Source: an uncultured Faecalicatena sp. (GTDB taxonomy: Bacteria > Bacillota > Clostridia > Lachnospirales > Lachnospiraceae). Taken from it: a DNA stretch of 64,000 nucleotides. This document shows, in pieces, positions 16,272 through 24,974 of this stretch (position 1 is its first letter; each line of letters starts with the position of its first letter). The DNA lies in assembly GCA_902489075.1 (NCBI GenBank), contig CABTYO010000010.1, positions 1-64,000 on the forward strand, written 5' to 3'. Both the position numbers and the translations under genes were made by a program. Under the pieces are notes generated by a model. That model was not told where the DNA came from. It searched no databases and saw only the letters and a list, made by a program, of their open reading frames with translations.

Positions 16272-18014
16272 TTATTCCGCTTCCACCGGTATGAAGTCAA
16301 ACCTGGTTACATCAAACAGCCCCATATCAGTCAGCTTCAGTTCAGGAATGACAGCCAGTGACATGAAGCAGAGTGTCATGACAGGTTCCACATCCCCGCT
16401 GATGCCCAGATTCTCAAAGGCAGCCTCATGGATCCGGGTCAGCTTCTGATCTACCCATTCACCGCTCTGGTCACTCATCAGCCCGCCAAGCGGCATCGGC
16501 ATGGATTCTACCAGCTTCCCGTCTTTTACAAGTACAATTCCGCCGTTCTGTGCGATAAGCTGTTCTACGGCAAATGCCATGTCCCCATCCGTTACCCCGA
16601 CAACGATGATATTGTGGGAATCGTGGGCCACAGACAATGCCACAGCACCTTCCCGGATCCCATATCCTCTGATAAGCGCACAGGCTACGTTCCCCGTCTC
16701 GTGGTGGCGTTCCACAACGGCTACCTTTGCGATATCCACCTCCGGGTTCCGGATAAAATTGCCGGATTCATCGATCGCCACATCCGCGATTCCTTTTCCG
16801 GTTACAACGCCGCCCGGCAGGATATCGATTACATGGACGTGTCCTGATTTCAGGTGCATCTTTAACTTCTCGATGGAAAAATCTTTGACATGGAAACTTC
16901 CTCTTACGGGTGTGTTATCATGCTTTTCCACAGGAAGGAGATAAACTCCGTCTTCTGCGGTAAGTTTTCCTTCGATCCATACTTTCCTGACCCTGAAGTC
17001 TTTCAGATCGTCAAGCAGAACGATATCGGCGCGCAGTCCGGGCGCGATGGCACCACGGTCATACAGGCGGTAGCATTCAGCCGCATTGAGTGAGGCCATG
17101 CGGATGGCGGTGACTGCGTCCACGCCTTCCTCTACACAGATGCTTAAGTGGTTATCCAGGTGCCCCAGCTCCAGGATCGTCTTTGGCTGGCGGTCATCCG
17201 AGCAGAGCAGGCAGCGTCTGCTGTTCATGGGGGTCAGGCCTTTGAGCAGCGGGCGCAGGTTGTGACAGGCGGATCCCTGCCTTAAAAGCACGTACAGACC
17301 CCGTGAGATACGGTCCTCCATCTCCTCTACAGTAGAGCATTCATGGTCCGTATGTACTAAAGCGGCGGCATAGGCATTCAGATCATTGCCCGCGATTCCC
17401 GGGCTGTGTCCATCAATCAGCTTTCCGGTCTCCTTTGCGGTCATGATCTTATCCAGGTCGCTTTCATTGGCACCGATCAGTCCCGGAAAGTTCATGTATT
17501 CCCCAAGCCCCAGGATACATTCGTTGCGGATCGGCTCCTTCATAGCCTCCGCGTCTATGTTCGCGCCGGAATGCTCGAAAGGAGTGGCAGGGACACAGGA
17601 TGGCAGCATATATTTGATATCCAGTGCCGTGCCCTCTGCGGCATCCAGCATATAATTAAGCCCCCGGATCCCGCATACATTGACGATCTCATGGGGGTCT
17701 GCGATGATCGTCGCAGCACCGTGAGGCACAAGCAGACGCCCGATCTCCTCAGGACTCACATAAGATGACTCGATGTGGATATGGCTGTCAATAAATCCGG
17801 GCGCCGCATATTTCCCTTCTGCGTCAATGACCTCTTTCCCTTCATAAGTCCCGATTCCTGCGATCAGGCCGTCACACAGGGCAATGTCACCGTCAATGAT
17901 TCCCCCGTTATATACATCGACCACCTTACAGTTCTTGATTACCGTATCAGCCGGAATCCTGCCGGCAGCTGTATCAATCAGCTTTTTCAGACTTTCTTTC
18001 TTCATTTTATCCAT
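16272..18014 (-). CDS. ade: Adenine deaminase
   Basis: 580 aa, the usual length. It deaminates adenine to hypoxanthine in purine salvage. The amidohydrolase metal site is visible as 'PGFIDSHIHIESSYV', with further motifs 'ADPHEIVNVCG', 'IDGHSPG' and 'LVHTDHECS'. 'VGVTDGDMAFAV' and 'GLMSD' lie in the C-terminal domain typical of Ade. GGAGGT lies 10 nt before the ATG at 18014; an ATG at 18005 is an alternative. It is monocistronic. No purine riboswitch was recognised in front of it. Confidence 0.93.
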   Translation of the reverse strand: MDKMKKESLKKLIDTAAGRIPADTVIKNCKVVDVYNGGIIDGDIALCDGLIAGIGTYEGKEVIDAEGKYAAPGFIDSHIHIESSYVSPEEIGRLLVPHGAATIIADPHEIVNVCGIRGLNYMLDAAEGTALDIKYMLPSCVPATPFEHSGANIDAEAMKEPIRNECILGLGEYMNFPGLIGANESDLDKIMTAKETGKLIDGHSPGIAGNDLNAYAAALVHTDHECSTVEEMEDRISRGLYVLLRQGSACHNLRPLLKGLTPMNSRRCLLCSDDRQPKTILELGHLDNHLSICVEEGVDAVTAIRMASLNAAECYRLYDRGAIAPGLRADIVLLDDLKDFRVRKVWIEGKLTAEDGVYLLPVEKHDNTPVRGSFHVKDFSIEKLKMHLKSGHVHVIDILPGGVVTGKGIADVAIDESGNFIRNPEVDIAKVAVVERHHETGNVACALIRGYGIREGAVALSVAHDSHNIIVVGVTDGDMAFAVEQLIAQNGGIVLVKDGKLVESMPMPLGGLMSDQSGEWVDQKLTRIHEAAFENLGISGDVEPVMTLCFMSLAVIPELKLTDMGLFDVTRFDFIPVEAE

Positions 18015-18215
18015 AGAAAAACCACCTCCAAATAAGATATCTATATCTTACCACATAATTGTCTGTTTGACCTTAAAATCGCTCTAAAAATGCCCGGGTA
18101 TTGTGCAGATTTTATCGAGATTATGTTCAGAATGATATGGGAGCCACAATGTTTTGCCACATTGGTGTTATATATGAATACAAATTGTGAAAATGTCGCA
18201 AAATGTAACAATCGG

Positions 18216-18244
18216 TTGATCTTGTCTTTATTAAATTGTATGAT
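18216..18244 (+). promoter_or_regulatory. Promoter of the XRE regulator
   Basis: TTGATC (18216-18221), a 17-nt spacer and TATGAT (18239-18244). The remaining part of the 326-nt ade/XRE divergent region shows no recognised riboswitch or small gene. Confidence 0.55.
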
Positions 18245-18340
18245 ACTTTTTATAAGCAGATGTGATTGATAAGGAAAAGGGGGAGTTCATCTGCCATTCC
18301 TGCTTTTTAAAGCAATAAATAAAAATAAGGAGTGGAAGAA

Positions 18341-18571
18341 ATGATAAGAAATACAATCGGAAGAAATATCAGGGGACTCAGAAAACAACATAATCTGACT
18401 CAGGAACAGCTGGCGCAGCGGCTGAACATGAAACGCCAGACACTGTCAAATTATGAGATTGGCAAGCGGGTTCCCGATATATATGAATTAATCACATTAG
18501 CAGATATCTTTGACGTCACTCTCGATCAGATCGCAGGACGCAAAGAGGAAGTTTTAAGTAAGAATGACTGA
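18341..18571 (+). CDS. XRE-family transcriptional regulator
   Basis: 76 aa from ATG 18341 (AAGGAG 8 nt upstream). It is a single Cro/CI-type HTH: 'NLTQEQLAQRLNMKRQTLSN' is helices 2-3 and 'RVPDIYELITLADIFDVTLD' the rest. There is no second domain, so it is a minimal DNA-binding protein. It is followed by its own terminator. Target genes are unknown; autoregulation or control of the divergent ade gene are possibilities only. Confidence 0.85.
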   Translation: MIRNTIGRNIRGLRKQHNLTQEQLAQRLNMKRQTLSNYEIGKRVPDIYELITLADIFDVTLDQIAGRKEEVLSKND

Positions 18572-18577
18572 CGAGAG

Positions 18578-18622
18578 CTGCCATGCAGGAAGGCCCATAC
18601 TTCTTCCGGCATGGCAGTTTTT
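18578..18622 (+). terminator. Terminator after the XRE gene
   Basis: Arms CTGCCATGC (18578-18586) and GCATGGCAG (18609-18617), followed by TTTTT. Confidence 0.85.
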
Positions 18623-18663
18623 ATTCACTGTTCTTACAGGTTTATTACTTTTTTGTATATTTT

Positions 18664-18694
18664 TGAAACTTTTGTATTTATGTTTCTATCTAAT
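18664..18694 (+). promoter_or_regulatory. Candidate ECF-sigma autoregulatory promoter
   Basis: TGAAAC at 18664-18669 and CTATCTAAT at 18686-18694 with a 16-nt spacer resemble the GAAAC / CGTCTA pattern of ECF promoters. Placement directly before an ECF sigma gene fits autoregulation. Confidence 0.5.
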
Positions 18695-18725
18695 AGATAT
18701 CAATCAATCGAGTAAGGGGGTATGA

Positions 18726-19256
18726 ATGGTGCGTAATCTGGTGAAAAGGGCGCAGTCAGGTGACCAGGATGCGTTTATTGAACTCATCGAGGAACATAAG
18801 CAGGCGCTTTATAAGGTCGCGCTGGGCATGTTAAAGAATGATGCAGACGCTGCGGATGCGATACAGGATACCGTGCTGAGCAGTTATGAGAATCTTCGGG
18901 GGCTCAGAGAGCCTAAATATTTTAAGACGTGGCTGACCAGAATCCTGATCAATCACTGCAACCGGATTCTAAAGGAACGCAGGAAGGTGGTGCCGATGCA
19001 GGAGCAGCTGGAAATTCAGGGCGCAGAGGTGGATACGTCCGGCCGGGAGTTCTTAAGGCTTCTGAACGAACTGGAGGAACAGTACAGGATTGTGCTTCTT
19101 CTATATTATGTGGAGGGGTTCAGTATCAGGGAGATAGGGGCAATATTGGAGATGAATGAAAATACTGTGAAAACAAGGCTGTCGCGGGGACGGGTTAGTT
19201 TTAAAAAGCTTTATCTGAAAGAGAATCCGGCATCAGTCTACAGATTGGAGGGTTAA
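18726..19256 (+). CDS. ECF RNA polymerase sigma factor
   Basis: 176 aa. The sigma-70 region 2 is at ~10-80 ('DAFIELIEEHKQALYKVALG', 'ADAIQDTVLSSYENL') and region 4 at ~115-165 ('LNELEEQYRIVLLLYYVEGF', 'IREIGAILEMNENTVKTRLS'). It directs RNA polymerase to ECF promoters and is normally held inactive by a membrane anti-sigma factor. The next gene begins 2 nt later and is the likely partner. A poly-G ribosome site (AAGGGGG) precedes the start. SigV- or RsiV-like roles in envelope stress are common for this arrangement but the stimulus is unknown here. Confidence 0.88.
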   Translation: MVRNLVKRAQSGDQDAFIELIEEHKQALYKVALGMLKNDADAADAIQDTVLSSYENLRGLREPKYFKTWLTRILINHCNRILKERRKVVPMQEQLEIQGAEVDTSGREFLRLLNELEEQYRIVLLLYYVEGFSIREIGAILEMNENTVKTRLSRGRVSFKKLYLKENPASVYRLEG

Positions 19257-19258
19257 GA

Positions 19259-20437
19259 ATGGAAAGAAAAGATATGGGAAGGAAAGATGTGGAAAGACCA
19301 GATCTGGAGATGGATATCAGGGAAGTGCTGCAGGATCAGGTTGAGATCCCAAAAGTGGTCGATGAGAGTCTTGAAGATGCCTATGGTAAGATCCGAAGGG
19401 GAGAGGTGCGTATGAAGCAGCTGAACGGCTGGAAAAAGAAGAGCTATAAGAAGGCGGGGATGGCAGCGGCAGCAGCGTGTATGGTGATTGCAATGACGGG
19501 TGTATTCTATGTGAATCCTGCACTGGCTAAGGGAATTCCCATTTTGGAGGATGTGTTCGGGAAGATTCAGGAGATGCGTGATGCAAGCCCATATCCTGAT
19601 AAAGATTCCACCCAGTATCAGGCGATCGAAGAGCATTCCAGACCAGTCACTGATCCGACCAATACGGCGGAGGACCAGGGTATCGCAATAGAAGTATCAG
19701 ATGTATACTGCGACGGGTACGACCTGTACTTTACCTTGTCTCTAAAGACGGATGATGAGGAGATGAAAACTGCGGACAGGATCGACTTTTTATCCTACCG
19801 CGACGGGGAAACGGTTCCAGACTGGTCCTGGCTTAATATCAATGGGGAGGAAGTATATCCATCCGAACTGCTTTCAGTTAAAAAAGCAGAAGACAATGTC
19901 TTTGTAGGACTTGTCAGAGTGCAGTCGATGATGAGCCTGGCATCAGGACAATTTCCTGATGATATTACGGTCAAATTAGATGTGGGAGGAGTAGGTGCCC
20001 ACAAAAATGGTGTCCCCGAGGAAGGCAATGAGTTGAGAACCGGATTTAAATCAATAGAAGGCTCCTGGCAGCTTGAGTTTACTGCAAAGGCGGACAGATC
20101 GAACAACAGGACAATGACTCCTGAGGCAGAAAAGGATGGATTTACAGTAAAAGAAATAACGAAGACACCGGCTGATACGTACCTGACTGTGAATATTCCG
20201 GCAGAATGGGAGGAAAAGAATCCTGCACCGGTGCTTTTAGATGGTGAAGGGAATAAGATTCAGCCACAGTCTGGCCGGTCGGTTGAGCAGGATGACGGCA
20301 GCTGGAACCAGTATATCGTACTCGACTATACGGATTCAGAACAGTTCACATTCCAGATGTATGATAAAAATTCTGATACAGAGGCAGAGGGATATCCGCC
20401 GCTGATCGTAGAGATTCCATTTTCCATGGATAAATAA
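19259..20437 (+). CDS. DUF4179-type membrane protein, putative anti-sigma factor
   Basis: 392 aa. The cytoplasmic N-terminus (~1-65) is charged and helical with a near-repeat 'MERKDMGRKDVERPD'. One membrane segment spans ~67-85 ('AGMAAAAACMVIAMTGVFYV'), followed by 'NPALAKGIPILEDVFG', which is characteristic of DUF4179 proteins. The external part is ~300 residues of beta-rich sequence. DUF4179 proteins are commonly encoded right after ECF sigma genes and are thought to sequester them. The 2-nt gap to the sigma gene supports this. No zinc-finger anti-sigma motif is visible, so the inhibitory role is inference from context. Confidence 0.75.
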   Translation: MERKDMGRKDVERPDLEMDIREVLQDQVEIPKVVDESLEDAYGKIRRGEVRMKQLNGWKKKSYKKAGMAAAAACMVIAMTGVFYVNPALAKGIPILEDVFGKIQEMRDASPYPDKDSTQYQAIEEHSRPVTDPTNTAEDQGIAIEVSDVYCDGYDLYFTLSLKTDDEEMKTADRIDFLSYRDGETVPDWSWLNINGEEVYPSELLSVKKAEDNVFVGLVRVQSMMSLASGQFPDDITVKLDVGGVGAHKNGVPEEGNELRTGFKSIEGSWQLEFTAKADRSNNRTMTPEAEKDGFTVKEITKTPADTYLTVNIPAEWEEKNPAPVLLDGEGNKIQPQSGRSVEQDDGSWNQYIVLDYTDSEQFTFQMYDKNSDTEAEGYPPLIVEIPFSMDK

Positions 20438-20446
20438 GTTTTGTGG

Positions 20447-20484
20447 GGGCAGAAAAACTCTGCCCTCATTTTCTGCCCTTTTTT
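20447..20484 (+). terminator. Terminator after the sigma/anti-sigma operon
   Basis: Arms GGGCAGAA and TTCTGCCC followed by six Ts; an inner alternative pairing (GGGCAGA/TCTGCCC) also exists. Confidence 0.75.
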
Positions 20485-20541
20485 CTGTCAGCCTCTTTGA
20501 ATTTTATGATGAATTTAAATGAGTGGTTCGTCTCAATTAAA

Positions 20542-20570
20542 TTGCAAAGCAGAGTCGAATCATGTATAAT
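20542..20570 (+). promoter_or_regulatory. Sigma-A promoter of the hybrid kinase gene
   Basis: TTGCAA (20542-20547), a 17-nt spacer and perfect TATAAT (20565-20570). Confidence 0.7.
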
Positions 20571-20650
20571 AAAAGTATTCGGAAAAGTCCGCGCAAACAG
20601 AGGAAAATTGGGAATCCAAGACTCGGCGGCCCCGTTACACAGGAGGAAGT

Positions 20651-23506
20651 ATGGGACAGAATAAAGTGAAAATAAGGAACAGAGGAATCACACGACTGTT
20701 TTCTATCATACTTGCTGCAGCTATGACAGTTTCCTGCTTTGGAACCATAGCAGAGGCAAAGGAGCAGGATGAGGGTACGCAGGAGAAGGTGAGCAGAGTA
20801 CTTAAGGTCGCATTCCCGGAGACAGCAGGGATCAGTGAGATCGATGAATACGGGAACCATAAAGGGCTGATGGTCGATTTTCTGAACGAGATTGCCAAGT
20901 ATACGGACTGGAAGTACGATTATATCGACACGGATGCAGAACAGATGACAGAGGAATTTATCGCCGGCAAGTATGATCTGATGGGCGGTGTGTTCTATTC
21001 CCCCGAGCTGGAGCAGTATTTTGCATATCCCAAGTACAGGATCGGAAGCAGCCGCGGGATACTGTTGTGCAGGAAGGATGATTCGGATATTAAGAGTTAT
21101 GAACTGTCGAGTCTGAACGGGAAGACCATCGGAGTGTATGACCGGGCCACATCGAAGATCGATTATATGAAGGAGTTCCTTGATAAGAATAATCTGGACT
21201 GTACGATCAGGTATTACAGCCATGAGGATATGGGAGAGGATGAGAACCTCTATGAACATCTGAGGAACGGGGATGTGGACCTTCTCATGGGGAATGACTC
21301 TGATAAGGACGAGGACTTCCGGATTGTAACCTCTTTTGATGCACAGCCTTATTATCTGGTTACCCAGGTTTCGGAGCCGGAGTTACTGGATCAGCTCAAT
21401 GAAGCGCTGGAAGCGATTATGGATGCAGATCCGGAATTTGCGGAGAATGAATATGAAGAGAACTTTCCGGATGTAAAGAATGCGGATATACAGCTGACGG
21501 ATATGGAAGAGGCCTATCTTGAAGAGAAGGATGAGATTTCAGTAGCGGTGGTAAAGGACTGGCATCCTTTTTACTGTGTGAATGACAGAGACGGTGAACA
21601 TGATGGAATGCTGCCGGAGATGTTTGACAGGATGTCTGAGTATCTTGATACCCCTTTTACTTATGTAATTGCAGATACCTATCAGGAAGCAATTGATCTG
21701 GTCAATCATGGGAAAGCAGATATGCTGGGGGCATATCTTGATGGGGATGAAAGTGCGTTTGATGCAGGCCTTGCGCTGTCAAAGCCATTTATTAATCTGA
21801 ACAGTATCATTATCAAGAATAAGTCTGTCAATTATCCGCAGGAAGGCATGACAGGCGGTGTTATAGCAGGCAGGTCAATGCCTGATGATATCAAGGCGGG
21901 GAAGATCAGGTATTTTGCCAGTACGGCTGAAGGGATGAAGGCAGTGGACAAAGGAGACCTTGATTTCTTTTACGGGATCTCAGCCAATCTGGACAGGGAG
22001 ATGCAGAACCATCATTTCTCTAATATTGTTCCTGTAACCCGTGTCAATAACAAGACATATGTTTCGATTGCAATGTCACGGCCGATTGATAAGACTCTTC
22101 TTGGAATCATGAATAAGGCAATCAGTGTCATTCCAACGAAGGATATGAATACCATGCTGGATAAGAGCATGGTCTCTATGGGATATACCCGTGTCACACT
22201 TTCAGAGCTGATCTATGCCAATCCGGTTACTTTTATTCTGATTTTGTGTGTGCTGCTGGTCTTTATTCTGACAGTCGTCGTTATGGTGGCACGCGCCAAG
22301 GTAAAGAATACCCTGATGGCAGGAGAACTGGAGCGGGCAGAGGCCAAGAGCCGTGCCAAGAGTGAATTTTTATCGAAGATGAGTCATGAGATCAGGACTC
22401 CGATGAATGCGATCATCGGTCTGTCTGATATGGCCTGCCTCAAGGATGATGTTCCGGTCTCCGTCAAGGATATACTGGAGAAGATCAGATCCTCTTCCCG
22501 TTATCTTCTCTCTTTGATCAATGATATTCTGGATATGTCAAAGATAGAGAATGGAAAGATGAAGATAGAGGTGGAACCGTTTTCCATGAAGAAGCTTGTG
22601 GATGAGCTGAGCCAGATGATTGAATCCCAGGCAGAGGTGAAAGGGATCCGGTTCAAATTCAGTATCGGGATCCAGCATGATATCTTGTGTGGAGATGCTG
22701 TCAGGATCAGACAGGTACTTCTGAATCTGTTGTCGAACGCGATAAAGTTCACACCCCAGGGAGGCGAGATTCTTTTCTGGGTCAAGGAAAAGAGCAGTGA
22801 TGAGGAGAATGCAGTCTTTGCTTTTGAAGTACGGGATACCGGAGTTGGAATCGCAGCTGAGAATCAGGAAAAGATTTTCAAGTCGTTCGAGCAGGTTGGC
22901 AACAACATGGCCAAGAGTGAGGGAACAGGGCTGGGACTTCCGATCAGCAGCCATATCGTTGAGCTGATGGGCGGCAGATTGATGGTAGAAAGTGAAGTCG
23001 GCAACGGTGCACGGTTTTTCTTCGAACTTACCTTGCCGGTAAGCGTGGATGAAGAATATATGGAGAAGCGTATCCGGGAAAGGAAAGAGGCAGAAGAAGC
23101 GGACTTCTCCAATATGCGGATCCTGCTTGCGGAGGATAACGATCTGAATGCAGAGATTGCCAAGGAACTGCTGGAGATACGCGGCGCCAGAGTGGACCGT
23201 GCCGCGGACGGACAGGAGGCAGTCGATCTGTTTGAGAAGAGCCGTCCGGGCTGGTATCAGGTAATCCTGATGGATATCAGAATGCCGAAGAAGGATGGGC
23301 TTGAGGCGGCGCGGGAGATTCGAAGCGGGACACATCCGGATGCAGAGAAGATTCCGATTGCAGCGATGACGGCGAATACATTTAAAGAGGATGTGGAAGC
23401 GGCGAAGGCAGCAGGAATGAACGCCTTTATTCCGAAGCCGGTGGATGTGGAGTATCTGTGGACGGTGCTGCATTCGCAGGTAAAAAAAGAAGAAAAGAAT
23501 GAATAA
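20651..23506 (+). CDS. BvgS-like hybrid sensor kinase with two SBP domains and a receiver
   Basis: 951 aa, AGGAGG upstream. Order: N-terminal signal/membrane segment ('LFSIILAAAMTVSCFGTIAE'), two tandem solute-binding (SBP_bac_3, venus-flytrap) domains at ~48-270 and ~290-510, a membrane helix at ~527-550 ('VTFILILCVLLVFILTVVVM'), HisKA with phospho-accepting His in 'SHEIRTPMNAIIG', HATPase with 'NLLSNAIKF', 'DTGVGI' and 'GTGLGLPI', and a C-terminal receiver with acceptor Asp in 'ILMDIRMPKKDG'. No HPt domain is visible, so the final phosphotransfer partner lies elsewhere. Periplasmic-type domains suggest sensing of amino acids or similar solutes. The hydrogenase gene starts 60 nt downstream and may be co-transcribed. 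Confidence 0.92.
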   Translation: MGQNKVKIRNRGITRLFSIILAAAMTVSCFGTIAEAKEQDEGTQEKVSRVLKVAFPETAGISEIDEYGNHKGLMVDFLNEIAKYTDWKYDYIDTDAEQMTEEFIAGKYDLMGGVFYSPELEQYFAYPKYRIGSSRGILLCRKDDSDIKSYELSSLNGKTIGVYDRATSKIDYMKEFLDKNNLDCTIRYYSHEDMGEDENLYEHLRNGDVDLLMGNDSDKDEDFRIVTSFDAQPYYLVTQVSEPELLDQLNEALEAIMDADPEFAENEYEENFPDVKNADIQLTDMEEAYLEEKDEISVAVVKDWHPFYCVNDRDGEHDGMLPEMFDRMSEYLDTPFTYVIADTYQEAIDLVNHGKADMLGAYLDGDESAFDAGLALSKPFINLNSIIIKNKSVNYPQEGMTGGVIAGRSMPDDIKAGKIRYFASTAEGMKAVDKGDLDFFYGISANLDREMQNHHFSNIVPVTRVNNKTYVSIAMSRPIDKTLLGIMNKAISVIPTKDMNTMLDKSMVSMGYTRVTLSELIYANPVTFILILCVLLVFILTVVVMVARAKVKNTLMAGELERAEAKSRAKSEFLSKMSHEIRTPMNAIIGLSDMACLKDDVPVSVKDILEKIRSSSRYLLSLINDILDMSKIENGKMKIEVEPFSMKKLVDELSQMIESQAEVKGIRFKFSIGIQHDILCGDAVRIRQVLLNLLSNAIKFTPQGGEILFWVKEKSSDEENAVFAFEVRDTGVGIAAENQEKIFKSFEQVGNNMAKSEGTGLGLPISSHIVELMGGRLMVESEVGNGARFFFELTLPVSVDEEYMEKRIRERKEAEEADFSNMRILLAEDNDLNAEIAKELLEIRGARVDRAADGQEAVDLFEKSRPGWYQVILMDIRMPKKDGLEAAREIRSGTHPDAEKIPIAAMTANTFKEDVEAAKAAGMNAFIPKPVDVEYLWTVLHSQVKKEEKNE

Positions 23507-23566
23507 TGCACCCCCGTTCTGCCCATAATATTCCATATTATGAATGTAAGAATGGGAGAAGGTCCA

Positions 23567-24796
23567 ATGAAGACATTTGAAGAACTTTACCGGGAGATCC
23601 TTGCCCGCAAGATATCACTGAAAGCACCGCTGCCCCCGGGGTATCAGCCCTATCACCTGGACTGCCTGCTGAATCCCGACCAGCATGCCCCGGTGGTTTT
23701 TAATGAAGAGTGCGGCGACTGTGCGTACGAGAGAGCCTGTCAGAGCAGCTGCATCTTTGATGCGATCGAGGAGGATGACAACGGAAAGCTTTTTATCAAC
23801 CCGGATCTCTGTACAGGTTGCAGCACCTGCATCGATGCCTGTGAAAGAAAGAATATTTCTCCTGCGAAGGATGTCCTTCCGGCAATGAAAGCAGTGAGAG
23901 AAGCAGAAGGCCCTGCCTATATGCTGGTTGCACCTGCATTTTTAGGACAGTTCAGCGAAAACGTGACACCGGGAAAATTAAGGACTGCCTTTCGGGCACT
24001 CGGGTTTACGGGTATGGTTGAGGTTGCACTTTTTGCAGATGTCCTGACATTAAAGGAAGCATTGGAATTCGATAAGCATGTGGTAGAGACAGGAGATTAT
24101 CAGCTGACAAGCTGCTGCTGTCCGGTGTGGATCGCCATGATCCGAAAGATGTACCATGAGCTGATGCCTCATGTGCCCGGTGCAGTTTCCCCGATGATCG
24201 CCTGCGGCCGTATGATCAAGCTGCTTCACCCGGATGCAGTGACCGTGTTCGCAGGTCCCTGTCTTGCCAAAAAAAGTGAGGCACGGGAGCCGGATATTGC
24301 CGGAGCGATTGATTATGTTCTCACCTTTCAGGAGGTTTCTGATATCTTCGAGGCCGCAGACATTCATCCCGAAGAGCTGGAAGATGATAAGAAAGAGCAC
24401 TCTTCCAGGGCAGGAAGAATCTATGCGAGAACCGGGGGCGTAAGCGAAGCAGTCAGAGAGACGGAGAGACAGCTGAACCCTGACCGGAAGATGAAAGTCA
24501 AGTCGGAACAGGCAGACGGAGTTCCTGGCTGTAAGGAACTGATTCGTAAGATCCAGAATCATGAGACAGATGCCAACTTCTTTGAGGGAATGGGCTGTGT
24601 CGGCGGTTGCGTCGGCGGTCCCAAGGCAATCCTGAACAGAGAGGACGGCAGGAAATATGTAGAAGAATATGGGGAAGAATCTCCCTTTGCCACACCGCTG
24701 GAGAATCCTTATGTCATGAAGCTGCTGGAAGAACTGGGATTTCAGACGATTGAAGACTTCGTGGAGCGCAGTGAGCTGCTTAAGAGAAGCTTTTGA
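23567..24796 (+). CDS. Monomeric [FeFe] hydrogenase with ferredoxin-like N-terminus
   Basis: 409 aa from ATG 23567, chosen for its nearby GGGAGAAGG site. N-terminal [4Fe-4S] ligands include 'CGDCAYERACQSSC' and 'CTGCSTCIDAC'. The three H-cluster motifs are all present: L1 'TSCCCPVW', L2 'GPCLAKKSEA' and L3 'EGMGCVGGCVGGP'. The four cysteines binding the H-cluster are therefore conserved. The L1 form TSCCCP (rather than TSCCP) and GP ending of L3 are, as I recall, features of group B enzymes, whose physiological role is less clear than that of group A. It should oxidise or evolve H2 with ferredoxin as partner. No NuoE/NuoF-like partner subunits are adjacent. Confidence 0.85.
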   Translation: MKTFEELYREILARKISLKAPLPPGYQPYHLDCLLNPDQHAPVVFNEECGDCAYERACQSSCIFDAIEEDDNGKLFINPDLCTGCSTCIDACERKNISPAKDVLPAMKAVREAEGPAYMLVAPAFLGQFSENVTPGKLRTAFRALGFTGMVEVALFADVLTLKEALEFDKHVVETGDYQLTSCCCPVWIAMIRKMYHELMPHVPGAVSPMIACGRMIKLLHPDAVTVFAGPCLAKKSEAREPDIAGAIDYVLTFQEVSDIFEAADIHPEELEDDKKEHSSRAGRIYARTGGVSEAVRETERQLNPDRKMKVKSEQADGVPGCKELIRKIQNHETDANFFEGMGCVGGCVGGPKAILNREDGRKYVEEYGEESPFATPLENPYVMKLLEELGFQTIEDFVERSELLKRSF

Positions 24797-24858
24797 ACTT
24801 CTCAAGGAAGCAGAGGGCGGACCCTGAATAACCATTTGATAAGAAGTTTAGAAAAAAC

Positions 24859-24905
24859 GGACCGTATGTCCGGCAGTATACACTTACCTGCCGGATACAC
24901 GGTCC
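24859..24905. terminator. Long imperfect hairpin between convergent genes
   Basis: 18-nt arms (24859-24876 and 24888-24905) pair with about three mismatches, with a CTTTTT tract 5 nt beyond on the plus strand. It lies between the hydrogenase and the minus-strand ABC permease and may end both transcripts. Confidence 0.7.
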
Positions 24906-24974
24906 ATTTCGCTTTTTCAGTGTCTATCTTTTTGGGTGCCTCTCTTTTCTGAAGCTGTTCTTTCCAGAGTTTTA

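Noticed and set aside
18015..18340. Purine riboswitch in front of adenine deaminase
   Set aside because: No purine aptamer loop sequences are visible in the leader; only ordinary promoter elements were seen.
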